Made by a program: the position numbers and the translations under genes. From Symsagittifera roscoffensis (Eukaryota > Xenacoelomorpha > Acoela > Convolutidae): a stretch of 64,000 nt of DNA. Shown piece after piece: positions 31,758 to 42,973 of this stretch (position 1 is the stretch's first letter; the number at the start of each line of letters is the position of its first letter). The stretch lies in the NCBI RefSeq assembly GCF_963678635.1, contig NC_087065.1:41977430-42041429 (forward strand), given 5' to 3'. Below the pieces are notes generated by a model. The model searched no databases. It saw only the letters and a program-made list of their open reading frames with translations, and was not told the DNA's origin.

Positions 31758-32725
31758 CCTAAAAACAGTTCCCAAGCTTATCACCCCGTTTTTTGTAACC
31801 CCCTTTTTCTTAACCCCCTCTCATATAACCCCAAAATCAGATAACCCCACTACAATTTAACCCCTTTTTGCGAATTCGTGGTAAATTTCGTAATCCTTTT
31901 TCAATCCGAGCTCCGCAATTTTTCTCATAAAACTTTGTGAAAGATGGAAGAAACATCCCGACAGCTTGGTCTCGGGAAAATTTTTCTGAAACGCTTGAAT
32001 AGCGGCCCGCTCAAAATCCAGTAAAATTTTTTCAGGTCTACTATCAGGGACTAGTACTTTTAGAGCTTCTAAGAAACGGTGGTAAGTTTTTTCTGTTTTA
32101 TTTGGCAGGAACGCATATATGCAAGCAGGGGCTATTCCTGAAAGACTAACGTGTATGGAGTAAAGTTGATAAAACATTTTCGGGGTGACTTTAAACGTTC
32201 CATCAGCCAACCAAAAGTTGGATGTTTCAAGCACACGTAGCATTTCAGGGTCGCCGAATAAAATAATCCTCTCGTGATCATTTTGCCCACTGTCAAATCT
32301 TATAAAATTTTTGAAAAGTTCGGTTATTTCGAAACTTCTGGTTGCTGGGGAGACTGGTAAGGCTTCTTCTCGTTGCTTGCGCGCTCGTTGTGCGGTGCGA
32401 ACTAAATTTTCTTTGGATGGTAGGGCTAGTTGAGTGGCAATGTTGTCTGTAATGGGCTGAATGGCGGTTGCGACTGCGACGGTTGGGGTGTTACTATCGC
32501 TTAGCTCCTTGATGTTTTTCAAAACTAGTCGAGCATCAGGTTTGCCCGTAGAAATATCGTGATTATGTTGACCCCTCATTTCAATAAAGTTTTCTCCATC
32601 CGTAATTGCTGTTGCGCTGCATTTATGGGTCTGGTACTTGGAGCAGTTCCAATTTGTTGTTGTCTTGTTTTTTCGTAGGGTGTTTAAATATCGTAGGGTT
32701 AAAGAGTGGGACACCCCTAAAAACA
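31758..32725 (-). mobile_element. MULE DNA transposon, internally deleted copy 1
   Basis: The element lies at about 31768-32715, flanked by the 10-bp repeat CCTAAAAACA (31758-31767 and 32716-32725). Its left end carries an array of TAACCCC-type motifs spaced about 12-15 bp, matching the right end of copy 2 (58170-59887). The right end is reduced to about 40 bp (GGGTTAAAGAGTGGGACACC) because a deletion joins it to the FLYWCH-coding region. It lies in the PDZ gene intron. Confidence 0.85.
31857..32714 (-). pseudogene. MULE transposase with FLYWCH zinc finger, truncated at both ends
   Basis: The 285-codon frame begins inside the terminal repeat, so its first residues are artificial. A partial FLYWCH-type zinc finger (TNWNCSKYQTHKC ... 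GQHNHD) is at about residues 20-55. The MULE catalytic region follows, with FWLADGTFKV (first Asp), ILLDFERAAIQAF (second Asp) and GCFFHLSQS (the conserved His). The third acidic residue and the rest of the domain are missing; the frame stops at 31857 near the terminal repeat. Transposase of Mutator-like elements cuts and moves the element; this copy cannot be active. Confidence 0.85.
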
Positions 32726-32729
32726 GGTA

Positions 32730-33564
32730 GCATGCATGCTGTTTGTAACCCTTCTGCCCTTAAGCCATTCTGCCCGATTGATTTGAGAGGGGACAAATGA
32801 GGGTATTTATAGGAAACTCCGTCTTCAGATAGTTCCCTTTACGGGATATTGAATCGATGTTCATAGAATAGTTCGCATAAAATGGGAAATTGAAAAGACA
32901 AAGACCAAAATTGAATTAAGAATATATGAGTTTTGTTCAATAACCCATCAAGTATACTCTCTAAATGCTATTTTACTCTATTTTGTTTTTGTGTCAGCAA
33001 TGGTAGATCCACCAAGACTGCTCGGATCAGGGCAAAACCCTGAATGTTGCGAGTGCCTTTTAATTGGTCTCGGATAATTTGGTATGAATGGAGTCAGAAT
33101 AGTTTAGAGATGAGCACGCCCACTCTTGGACCACAAAGGTTTTTGGATTGATCTCCCGAGGAGAATATTTTTGAGAATTGGTCTGAATAAAAAAAGTCAA
33201 CGCCGCAGCAACAAGCACTCAAGGCAGGTTATTATAGTTGTGCACATTCGGCTGGTCACTTATAAACGTCGTCTGATTAAAAAAAAGCTATCACGAGTTT
33301 AAATATTCCTCACTTTCTTGGAAAGTCGGAACATCAAACGTTTCGTTTCAAGTTCAAATACTCAGACAAGACGTATTGTTTTATGAGAGATTGCGGAATT
33401 ACAATTATTCAACTTCAAAACAAGAAATTTACGATTCTTCTCAAAACTTGGCAACGGTGCCCTTTAATTTCAGTTTAAATGTAATGTCTATATAAAATCA
33501 ATTTTTGCATTTTAAGTGAAATACCAGTGAAAAGGTTTGAACGGCGCCCACACGGGCGCCCGGG
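32730..33564. other. Intron sequence with a family A 3' end (minus strand)
   Basis: At 33008-33085 the minus strand carries a family A terminus: hairpin CAGGG-TTTTG-CCCTG, then 'atccgagcagtcttgg'. The rest is not recognised. A GC-rich patch (ggcgcccacacgggcgcccgggccggg) at 33543-33570 abuts the next element. Confidence 0.5.
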
Positions 33565-34451
33565 CCGGGTTGACGAAATATGCTAATCAAACAATTTTCG
33601 TATATGGAAAACGGCTAATCATACATTTTCCACGCTATTGCATAGGAACAGAAAATTAAACGAAAATCTATAATCACTGATTTTGGATATATGGAAACTG
33701 TATGACTAGCTTTTTTCGATAGAAACAAAATTTTTTTTTTTTTATAAAATTTAACTTCTCAAAATTTTTGAGTTGTGTTCGTTAACAGACGAGTGGCAAA
33801 AACCCTTGGTTACTCAAAAAAAGAGCATCCGAAATGGCATGATCACAATGCATCCGAAACAGTGAGTTGACCGCTTATGGAAAATCCGCTTTTCGCCGCT
33901 TCCGCTTTTTTCGAAGCCGCTTTTCGCTTTTACTACTTTTCTAAATTATAGCTCTCCGCTTTTGTCGCTTTATTTGCGGTCGCAGCGGTCGCGGGATTAT
34001 TTGGAAGAATCATTGGAAAATCAATTAGAATCCGAAATTTCATTCCGGTCAAATGGTTTGTAGCAAAATCAGTGATTTAGAAGCCAAGTTATAGAACCGT
34101 ACTAAGAGAGCTTATATTCCGAGACCTCTCAAAGATTTGTCCCAATAAACATGAGTTACACCGTAATAAAGGGTCACTTTTCATTTATGAATGTTAAACG
34201 CTTACCTGATACTACCTACAACAACTACACCTAGACTACAACTGGTGTTTGATACTTTGAAACTCTAACTATTGATACTTTTCATGTTTTCATACTTGTA
34301 TTATTGTCTTTTCAGAAAAATTGAATTTACACTTCTTCATCTTCTTCTTCTTTTATCGCTTTTTAAGAAAACAAACAAGGAAATTATAATGGAATTAAAT
34401 CAATTAATTTGTAAGTACAGAAGGTTCTTGAGAATTTTTGCGCCCAAGCGA

Positions 34452-34667
34452 TTATACTTTTTTTGAGAGAATATTTCCGCTAGCAGAAAAAAGTCTCTCG
34501 ATAGTACCTGTGTCAGGGCTCACAGAAAGTGCGTTGAAAACGAAGTTTTGTATGCTTTCTGGATAAGTCGACCAAAAAAGAAGTGGGTTGTTCATTTCGA
34601 CAATGGGCGAGAGTAAATAACTCGACGTGCACTCTGCAACTGATCCAGAGCTAAAAGCAGGCTGCAT
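34452..34667 (-). pseudogene. hAT transposase C-terminal dimerisation region
   Basis: Encodes NPLLFWSTYPE and ERLFSASGNILSKKV, the conserved end of hAT transposases that mediates dimerisation. It follows directly after the duplicated segment, whereas a full transposase would have about 300 residues between. The frame ends 14 residues after ERLF. Confidence 0.8.
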
Positions 34668-34783
34668 TTTGAAATCATGTAAGCGAACTCTGACTGGAGC
34701 GTCTCCAAGTTGATGTTCTACAAGGAAAACGTCTGGCTCACGTCGGATATGTCAGTGTTGACTTCTTCATCAGGGTCCAGGTT

Positions 34784-35083
34784 CAAGTTTTTGAGCTGGC
34801 TGAAAGCTTTTTTCATTACACTGCAGTTGTCAGCCGTAAAGCAAAAAGGCTCTTTTATAACGCCCAACTGGTCTAATGCAACCTTGGTTTGACTCATCAA
34901 AGAATCGGCTTGTCTGACTCATCAAAGAGTCGGCAAGTTTTTGAGCTGGCTGAAAGCTTTTTTCATTACACTGCAGTTGTCAGCCGTAAAGCAAAAAGGC
35001 TCTTTTATAACGCCCAACTGGTCTAATGCAACCTTGGTTTGACTCATCAAAGAGTCGGCTCGTCTACTGCACAAGTCCTTAAA
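34784..35083. repeat. 150-bp tandem duplication inside the hAT transposase
   Basis: 'caagtttttgagctggctga' begins at 34784 and again at 34934. The copies are nearly identical and repeat the segment coding the catalytic-region motif FTADNCSVMKKAF. The duplication sits at the edge of the internal deletion and breaks the frame. Confidence 0.75.
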
Positions 35084-35665
35084 AAACAGTAGTTTACTCA
35101 CCAGTTCACACGCAGTCGGGTCAACGATAGTGACAGTGCATCCCAAAAAAGATTTTCGATTACAACCAGTCCATTCGTCAAGGGCCACTGAATAGTTGTA
35201 TCTGTTCAACTTCGAAATAATTTCGGTCTTTTTCTTTGCACAAATTGCATCCATTTTTGCAATCACTGTTCTGTAGCAAGGTGATGAACATCGAGGTTCA
35301 ACGAGGCTCATGAACTTTTTGAAGCAATCCCAAGTTGCTAGCAAAATTGGGAGTCCACCTTTTCCAATATGATTCACAATAATTGATTCGGTTATTGCAT
35401 CTTGTTTCTGGAAAGTTGGGATTGTAGTAGAAACTCCTTCTCTGGATAACACTAGTCTTGATTGGTTGTTTCTCGCAATTTTTTTTTCTTCATAGTAAGC
35501 AATTGGGTGAGTTTTTTCAAAGTGCTGTTTCAAGTTGGTTTTATTTTTTCCAGAGTATTGTATTGAAGCTTTGCACCATTTGCATAATGCTTTGTAATGT
35601 CGAGGGTCCGTAAATTCAAAGTATTTCTCCTGAGGAAAAGCCATAAATTTGTGAATCAATTGCAT
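34922..35665 (-). pseudogene. hAT transposase N-terminal part with BED zinc finger
   Basis: 247 codons. A BED-type zinc finger is at about residues 29-53 (CKWC ... HFEKTH). It is followed by a helical linker and the start of the RNase H-like core (NYSVALDEWTGCNRKSFLGC, with the first catalytic Asp). FTADNCSVM, corresponding to the TDNASNM-type motif, precedes the break. It ends abnormally in the duplication. Confidence 0.85.
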
Positions 35666-36572
35666 AAATCACATGCGAAAAAACAAGTGCAAAACAACGC
35701 GTGCAATCAATAATCTGAAAAGCAAACACAAAATTAGTCGTCGTTAGCTATTAGTTCAAGCTGTGAATCAACATTAAAAGAACTAATTTCAATGTGTGAA
35801 TAATCGCTTTTCTGAAATTGAGTAGTGCTCTGAGCGCTTTTCTGCCGTTTTTGCAAAAACCATTCCGCTTTCACCGTTTTCCCTTATTTCAACTGGTTAC
35901 CGCTTTTTCCGGCCGCTTCCGCTTGAAGCGGTCATTTTACTGATCCGAAATGGCCTGAATTGTTTAAGTTTCGTCCAAACATATGATATAATGAAATTAT
36001 CAAACTTTTAAATTTCGGCAAAAAATTTCGAAGGTGATTTTTTTTTCCAAATTTGCGTTTTAAATTAATCATGCATTGATCAAGCTTTTTAAAAGCATGT
36101 CATACAAAATAAATAAACGTTTTGAGCGTTTTTGAAAAAAGGTATCCTGAGAAATGAAAAAAAAACATCACTTTCGTGTATCCAGGACTATGTTATGCAC
36201 ATAAAAAACTAATTTTGCTTGCAAACTTTATTTACCGAAAATGTTAATTTGAGTATAAAATTCGGTTTGTAATTGAAAAAAAATTTCGATAGTACTCGCT
36301 ATTTTGAGGGCAATTGCAATTTCGATACTACGCGCTGTCGCCATAAAAAATGCTAGTCATAGAATTTTCATATATGGAAATAGTATGGTTAGCATTTTTT
36401 TGACAAAAGATATGACGATACATCGAATTTTACGCCAAACAAGGGAAATTTAAAAAAATTGATGATTTTTTTTTTTGCAAAATAAATGAATTTTGTATGA
36501 TTAGTTTTTTTCATAGGCATAAATTATGGTATTGTATGATTAGCATTTTTGGTCTATGGAGATCAACCCGGG

Positions 36573-37689
36573 GGTTTTCGGGAACGGTATGATCAGTCAA
36601 AGTGATTCATGGTTTTCGACCGAGCCCAACACTTCCCTCAAATTCAGTTTAAGGTGAAAATCGTTCACTTGAGAAAAAGCATTATTTTTTCAAAAATCAG
36701 ATTTTAGAATCTTGGATCTTGGCTTTGCTTCATAAATTTGTCAATGAAAGCTTGAGGATGATTCTTCGTTTGGTTTATTTAGGAAATGCTTAACCTATTT
36801 GCTGAAAATAACTCTTGTTAATAAAATAAACACACAAATTTGTCAAAAATTAAAATTAATTTAATTTGAAAAACTAAGACTGTTTTTTTTCTTCAAAAAA
36901 GTAAGCTAAAAAAAACTTTTTTTTTCATTCAGTTGATTACTACATTTTTGTAAAAAATGAAAAGTATATGTTCATTGACTTGAAAGCAAAAGTGCTGGCC
37001 GCCACCCGGGTCTATAATGCTTTGAACCGAACACTGATTGCCGCGTTAATAGTGACTAGACCCAGACCTACCTGTAAGTTTTTATTATTTTTCGGGAAAA
37101 CTGGTTACGACTTTGCGATAAACTGAATATGCGGTTCGAGTTGACAAAAAATGATTGTCACAGAATTCCACATTATGAAAAAATGCTTATCATGCAGTTC
37201 CATACAATTCTTTTGAAAAAATTGAACGAAAAAATTGATAAGATAAGAATTCTTCCATTTAATAAGAACTCTATGTTATGCATTTTTTCGTACTATGAAA
37301 ACTTATGATTTTTGCTTTTCAATACTTGGAAGCTAGAGGATAATATTTATCTATCAATTAAATTATATTTTTGTGACTTTCGTTTTATGTTTTTGTGTTA
37401 TGTCCGAAAGCACATTAGCCGAAGACTTTCACAAATAAAAAAACCACATGTTACATGGCAGGAATCTCAGAGATGTATTGCAATGCAGAATCGCATGAAA
37501 AACATATTTTCATTTCGATATGAAACATTTTTTGATCACTAGAAAGCTTTATGACAGAAAAAAAAACAATTTTCAAGACAGAAATCTTTATTTTGAAGCT
37601 TGAAATGTTTTGAAAACAAAACTTTAATAATTGTATGAGAATAGCATGGCACGCTCTTTTCCATAAGACTCGTTTTATTTGCACAAGGT
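36573..37689. other. Intron sequence, nothing recognised
   Basis: AT-rich. No exon or element boundary is supported. Confidence 0.3.
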
Positions 37690-38320
37690 CACCCGGGGAG
37701 GGGAATTTTCCAAGGGCGGCTTCAGGGTTTTCTCGGGGGGGCGGACTTTCAAAAAAACTGAAATTTTTTCTATAGGTCGACCAAAGTGATTTTCTGAGCC
37801 TCTCACAAACCAGTATAAGAACCCCATTTTCACCCTTTATTTGCGCCACAGGCAAATTTTCAAAATAAGTATAAAATGGCACCTAAGGCGCCTTTGTATA
37901 AATTGACACCTAAGAAAAAAAGTAGTGGCGGTCAGCCAAAAATGGATGTCATAAAATAGTGACAAAGGGGGAACCTTTGGTTTGACAGTGAGTCGAATCC
38001 CTGAAGGGGGGGGGAGAACATTTAATACCCCCCTAAATCCGCCCCTGATTTGTTCACATGAGTCTTGGATTCGGATCAAGTGAACAATGTTACCTTCCCT
38101 TCAGCACAAGATCCTCGTTTACTTAAGATAAAATCTCACTTACTAAAATTTTAGGCAAAAACGTACCGCAAAGAAGTAGTTTAAGCATGGAAACCATAAT
38201 TATAGTAAAAATTAAAGAACAATTTTATTGTTTTTCAAATATCGAAGAGTTTCAAAAGTTCAATTTGAATTGGCTCTTAATTGTACTTTGCATTTTATTC
38301 TACCAAAGCCTTTTTTGCCT
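37690..38320 (+). repeat. Second copy of the composite repeat (family B plus flank)
   Basis: Parallels 27340-27875, with extra sequence at 37880-38000 containing 'cacctaaggcgcc' twice. The downstream half ('tttaagcatggaaaccataattatagtaaaaatt') also matches. Confidence 0.65.
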
Positions 38321-38599
38321 GCTTTTTCCAGAAATTTGGCTGCGGTGCAGAAAACTTGGTCGAAATATGGTCTCTATAGTTAGATAAGAGAGCTAAGAAA
38401 ATCAATTTGGTTGACAAAAGTTTTGAAAGACCGCCCCTCCCTCGAGAACCTCCTAGTCCCGTCCCTGGTAAGAACTATAAATAAACAACAAGACTCTAGC
38501 CCACTTTAAGAAGAGTAACTTACTTGCTCGCCGGCCAATATTTTCAACTACACAAAACTTTGAAAATATATTCTTGTTTTTGACATCTTGTCATATTTT

Positions 38600-38690
38600 A
38601 AGTTTCTTATGTAGTTGATTCATTGCTTAAACCTTAGAGGCAGTCGGATTATTCAGGGCTATGGCCTGATGCTACGAGCGTTCATTTTGT
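38600..38690 (+). repeat. Family A, 3' terminus only
   Basis: Reads 'aggcagtcggattattcagggctatggcctgatgctacgagcg'. The hairpin arms are CAGG..CCTG. Confidence 0.45.
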
Positions 38691-38944
38691 CCGACTTCCA
38701 AAGAAATTGAGGAATCTTTGTGGTTGAATTAGTTTTTTCAGTCGGACTGAGTTCCAAATTTTTTTTTGTTCACATGAGTCTTGGATTCGGATCAAGTGAA
38801 CAATGTGGTACTGAAAATGTGGTGAACAAGCAGGTGGATCGATGCTTGGTTCTTTGTGATTACAGCGTGGGCACACACACACATCACTATACTAGTTTTT
38901 TTTCATAAAATCGCTTTGGAGCGAGTCTCTCCAAACGGCTTTTT

Positions 38945-39472
38945 TGTTCCAACTTTCAAAAAAAACTTAATATTTATGCTTGGGGTGGTTCTTTATTTCA
39001 GTCAACTTTCGTCAATCAAAATTATAGTTTTTGACAGTTTTTTATCATCCATTATATAGATTGACTCCTTGAAAGCAAATGTAAAAAAATAGATTTCATC
39101 TGCCATCTTCATTTGCAAAGTTGTGCTAATTTGAAAACTTTCAATGAGGTCATGCTCTGAAACATTTTATGTGAGCTTTGAAGATTTCATTCATATTGCT
39201 GAAAGCGTATAACAAATTATTTATGTGTGGCGAACTATTTCGCACAACAAAATCGTTCAAAATTGAATTGAGGCCAGGTAGTCGGCAGTATTAATTTTGT
39301 ATGACTCAAGTTTTTACAATTGATCATTGATATTTTCCAATGTTTATTTTTTTTCAATTTTTTCAGTTTTGCAATTTGTCCAATGATTTTATTTTCCCAA
39401 AACTTAATCGATATGGTTTAAGGGGCAGTCGGAAAAATCAAGGCTTGCCTGCATACGAGCAGTCTTGTTGAT
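38945..39472 (+). repeat. Family A, subfamily A2, near full length
   Basis: 5' end 'ttgttccaactttcaaaaaaaac', then 'atgcttggggtggttctttatttcagtcaac', the A2-specific 'gaactatttcgcacaacaaaatcgttcaaaattgaa', and 3' end 'ggggcagtcggaaaaatcaaggcttgcctgcatacgagcagtcttgtt'. Confidence 0.65.
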
Positions 39473-39659
39473 ACTTTGACGCCGACTGTGAATTTTTTTT
39501 TGCTTGGCGGATGATACCGCATTACAATTAAACTGAGATGAGACAAGCTAATTGTTCGGATCAATTTCTAAGCCACTCAAATTTTAACACTGAACTTTTG
39601 GTATTATTAGTCAAAAACTCATAATTTTCAGTACTCAAAAACTAATTGAAGACCAGTCA

Positions 39660-40122
39660 AAGGGCTGTCGGAACCTTCAAGGCCTTTTTCGAGAAAAAGA
39701 GGGAGTTTTTGTTCTAGCCATTTTTAGTGGCTATTTTTAACTAGCCATTTTTGACGGAAATTTGTTATATCATTCAAATAGTGTTGTTGTCCTGGGCATT
39801 TCACCTGTGATCATTTTTGTAAAGATATGGGGGTTTCAAGGTTGTTATTTTAGGATATTTAACGCGCTATCTATTTATCTGTCATAGAAGTTGTTCCAAA
39901 TTGGTTTAAAGAAGCTTGTTTGTCATAATTGATTTGTTACTACGAGCAAAACTTATCATTTTCTACTTTATTTGGCGTGTGGGAGGACGAATTCAAGAAA
40001 ATCTCAAGGTTTAAAAAAAATGATTCTTTTTTTATAAGTTCATTTTTTCCATTTTATTATTGTTCCATAGACCTTAAAAGGCAGTCGAAGCATTCAGAAC
40101 TTTGTCGTGATACGAACCGTTT
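39660..40122 (+). repeat. Family A, subfamily A1, with a preceding stray 3' end
   Basis: A short terminus-like 'gggctgtcggaaccttcaaggcc' at 39662 is followed by the A1 body (tagccatttttgacgg, 'aacgcgctatc', 'ttccaaattggttta') and the 3' end 'aggcagtcgaagcattcagaactttgtcgtgatacgaaccg'. Confidence 0.55.
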
Positions 40123-40440
40123 TGTTGTTCCGACTTTTCTAACGAAAAAAAAACGGAATATTTGGGGTGTTCGGGGTGGGGTTTTTTTCTTCAGACAAGT
40201 TTCGACTTTTTAACTAGCCATTTTTCACGGGATTTCTTATATCAATCAAAAAATATTGTTTTCCTGAGCTTAAATTTGAAAATATATTCCACCTGCGATC
40301 AGTTTTGGAGTTTAAAACATGCCATTTTTGCCAACTTAGGACAATTAACGCGCGACATATTTTTCAGTTTTTCACTGATTAATAAAACGGAACCATGGGT
40401 AGTCAAGTTTTGCAACTGAAAACATTAATTATGTTTAAAC
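40123..40440 (+). repeat. Family A1, 5' part
   Basis: Begins 'ttgttgttccgacttttctaacg' directly after the previous copy's terminus and proceeds through 'gttcggggtggggtttttttcttcagacaag' to 'acaattaacgcgcgacata'. It lacks a 3' end. Its start abuts the preceding 3' end head to tail. Confidence 0.6.
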
Positions 40441-40829
40441 ATAACTCTGTAGACTATTTTTTCTCAATATCAAGAACATTTATACAACGATTCTAGAGTG
40501 AAAAGTTTGTGTTACCAATTGACGTCAATGGCCAATTTTGGGGTAGAAATATTTGCATGAAAAAAAAGGACAATTCTCATTACCACCACTTTTTGGTTTG
40601 GAGTAAGGTTTCGATACACTAAAATGATCATACGATCAGCTTTGTTGTTCCGAAATTCAAAAAATTGCGTTTATTTTTACAACTTTAGCCTGGATTGCTA
40701 ATTAATCTTAGTTTAGTTCCTAATTGGAGTTTAATTGCGATAATAGTGTAAGATTTTCCAGAACAGCTTCAGGTCATCGGCTGATGAGATTTGAATTGAT
40801 TTCATGTTTCACGGTTGGTTAAGTTCCTA

Positions 40830-41147
40830 ATTGCTTCGGCTTTTATAACAAAAGTAATGAAGTGTTTGTGCTCGGGGTGTTTTTTTTTCAGACACATTTT
40901 GACTTTTTACTTGGCCATTTTTGACGGAATTTTTTTTTAAAATCATTCAAAATGTATTGTTCCTCATCTTAAATTTGAAAAGATATTTCACTTGAGATCA
41001 TTTTTTGCAAAGTTATGGGGGCTTAATCATTAACATTTTCGCCATTCATTTTTTTATTACATTTAATTTTTCATGTTATCAATGCTCTATAAACCTTAAA
41101 AGGCAGTCGGAATATTCAAGGCTTCGCCCTGTTACGAGCAGTCTTGT
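40830..41147 (+). repeat. Family A1, internally deleted copy
   Basis: Contains 'gtgctcggggtg', 'cttggccatttttgacgg', 'aaaagatatttcacttgagatca' and the 3' end 'aaaaggcagtcggaatattcaaggcttcgccctgttacgagcagtcttgtt'. The CpG-rich core is missing. Confidence 0.6.
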
Positions 41148-41584
41148 TATTTTTAAAATTCAATTGTAGTGGAGATCTACGTGTTGTACAAACTGAGCAA
41201 AATTTTAAACCAATTTTGGTAAACGATTTATTTTAAATGGGGAACCAAAACGATTTTACTTAAACTCCTATCACATTAGTTATGTTAATCTTGTTCGTTT
41301 CTTCTTGTTCTCGAAATGCGGAAAATCTGTCACACTGTCTCAACCCCTATTTTTAGTAGAAGCGTGGGGTTTTTGTCGGCTGGAGGTAAAATAAACAGAC
41401 CTTTTGTTCGAATGTACTAATGCCATATTTAGAACTCCTTTTCACGTCGAGTGATTCAAATTAATTTCCAATCACTTGGCTGACTGGCTGTGCCTCGAGA
41501 CTTGTTCTTAATCAAAGCTCATTCTCAGAGAAAATCAAATTATATTTGGTTTTTAGAGTTAATGAAAAGTCACGACCAGTAGCG

Positions 41585-41850
41585 TGCTGAGGGGGAAATT
41601 TTGAGGGGGAAGCGCGCACGAAAAAAAACGCAATTTTGAAGTCAAATTTTTCAAAAAAAGTGCTTAAAAACGCATTTTTTGACCTGCTTTTTGAACAATT
41701 TGCTTGGAAAATTCCCCTTAACAAAACAGGGTCCTTATACTCTTTAAGGAGAGCTCTGAAAATCAAATTGGTCGACCTAAAAAAAAGTCGACAAAATTTT
41801 CAAAGTTTATCGAAAAACTGCCGTCTCTAGAAAAATTGCTGTGCATGCTA
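41585..41850. repeat. Dispersed repeat family B
   Basis: Contains 'gggggaagcgcgcacgaaaaaaaacgcaattttgaa', 'ttcaaaaaaagtgcttaaaaacgc' and 'aaaatcaaattggtcgacctaaaaaaaag'. It closely parallels 60240-60460. Confidence 0.6.
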
Positions 41851-42097
41851 CTGGTTGCACAAAAAGGTGATGCTAGCTATTTGCTTAATGGAAATCAAAT
41901 CAAATTTCAATTTAAATTTGAAAGTTTTGCATGCAAATGTCATTTTAAATTACAGCTTATCTTTTGAATATACGATTCATTTATGAATCCAGAACAACTT
42001 GCCTTGCATCAAGTGGCAGTCAAACTTGATCGATTTTGATAGGAAAACGATATGAAGGATTGAGAAGGAATTAATTGCTCTGCTTGTGCTGTTTCAG
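41851..42097. other. Intron end before a PDZ exon, nothing else recognised
   Basis: AT-rich. It ends in a polypyrimidine tract and CAG at 42097. Confidence 0.4.
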
Positions 42098-42188
42098 AAT
42101 ATCCAATAAAATTATGATTGCTCAAATCGTGCGGGACAGCCCGGCTGACATTGATGGACGTCTCAAGGTCGGAGACCAAATATTGGAG
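42098..42188 (+). CDS. PDZ-domain gene, middle exon
   Basis: Acceptor tgctgtttcag ends at 42097; donor TTGGAG/GTAACAG at 42189. The 91 bases give one carried base plus 30 codons ending in phase 0. They encode the PDZ core IAQIVRDSPADIDGRLKVGD followed by QILE, with the conserved S-P-A, the G-R-L and the GD-x-IL-x-(I/V)N signature continuing into the next exon. The entry phase matches the exon at 30773-30896. Confidence 0.8.
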
Positions 42189-42973
42189 GTAACAGTTTGA
42201 TTGTTGGACTAATTTTGAAAACTTTCTTTCTACCTGGTACGTTTGCTATTTTAAAACCAAGTTCCGAGTACTAGTATAGGACAATTTACTGTGGGTCTGA
42301 GTCTGATCGAAATTATTTTATGGCTAGCCTTAGGAATAATCCTAATTGCCATTCAAGATTTAAGATGTGTAATTTAAGGTTTAAGATACCCAACCCCGGT
42401 AATTTGAAAAAAAAAATTTCAAATTAAAATCTATTACATACTTTTGGCCGATACATTTGTAATTTTTTTCCGAAATCACGCACACGTAAGTTTTTAATGA
42501 GAGCTTTACAAAATCATATAGAAGTTAGAAGCTTCTCCTGCTAGACCTTTTGAATAATTTAAGTTTGAATAAAATGTCCAGGGAGGATGTCTTCAATATT
42601 TGCATTAAGCTACTTTTTATCATATTTTGGCGGTGGCAAGGAAACGGTAGTTTTTGACTGATAAAAACTCCGCCTACGATTTGCTATCGCGTAAAAAGCC
42701 TCTGCAAAGTACATGACATTTGACGAGTGGAACTGAATAAAAAATTGCTGAAAATTGCATTAAGACATCTAGTGTTAGAGGTTGGTATGCCAGAACGCAC
42801 ATATAGTCAGTCGGTAGTTTAAAACAATTCTTGTGAGTGGATATGTACGTCTGGGCGTATTTTCAGAAACGTTTTCGAAGTTTTGTTACCAAGAAACTGT
42901 TATCAAGTGACTGTTTGTGTTTATAAAATTGAAAGAAAATTGTTAAACTTTTTCGAATTAGGTCAGAAGTTTT
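42189..42973. other. Intron sequence, nothing recognised
   Basis: AT-rich, with no exon or repeat boundary. Confidence 0.35.

Larger units (their letters stand above)
33852..35950 (-). mobile_element. hAT DNA transposon, internally deleted, with 8-bp target duplication
   Basis: The element spans 33860-35942 between 8-bp repeats ATCCGAAA (33852-33859 and 35943-35950). The terminal inverted repeats CAGTGAGTTGACCGCTT and CAGTAAAATGACCGCTT agree at 14 of 17 positions. Both ends are packed with the hexamer CCGCTT (about ten times in the left 120 bp, several in the right 130 bp), as expected for transposase-binding subterminal motifs. The transposase on the minus strand is missing its middle. The element is nested in element C and in the PDZ intron. 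Confidence 0.9.
33565..36572. mobile_element. Inverted-repeat element C, split by a hAT insertion
   Basis: The left end reads CCGGGTTGACGAAATATGCT then AATCAAACAAT. The right end, reversed, reads CCGGGTTGATCTCC..., then ATGCTAATCATACAAT. The motif GTATGATTAGCATTTTT and close variants recur facing inward: about three times on the left (33578, 33610, 33697) and four on the right (36354, 36390, 36495, 36530). Without the hAT insertion the element is about 0.9 kb. No coding sequence is visible in its own part, so it is non-autonomous. Confidence 0.5.

Noticed and set aside
34272-34466. 64-codon frame within the hAT element
   Set aside because: Lies between the subterminal array and the transposase end, on the opposite strand, with no motif.
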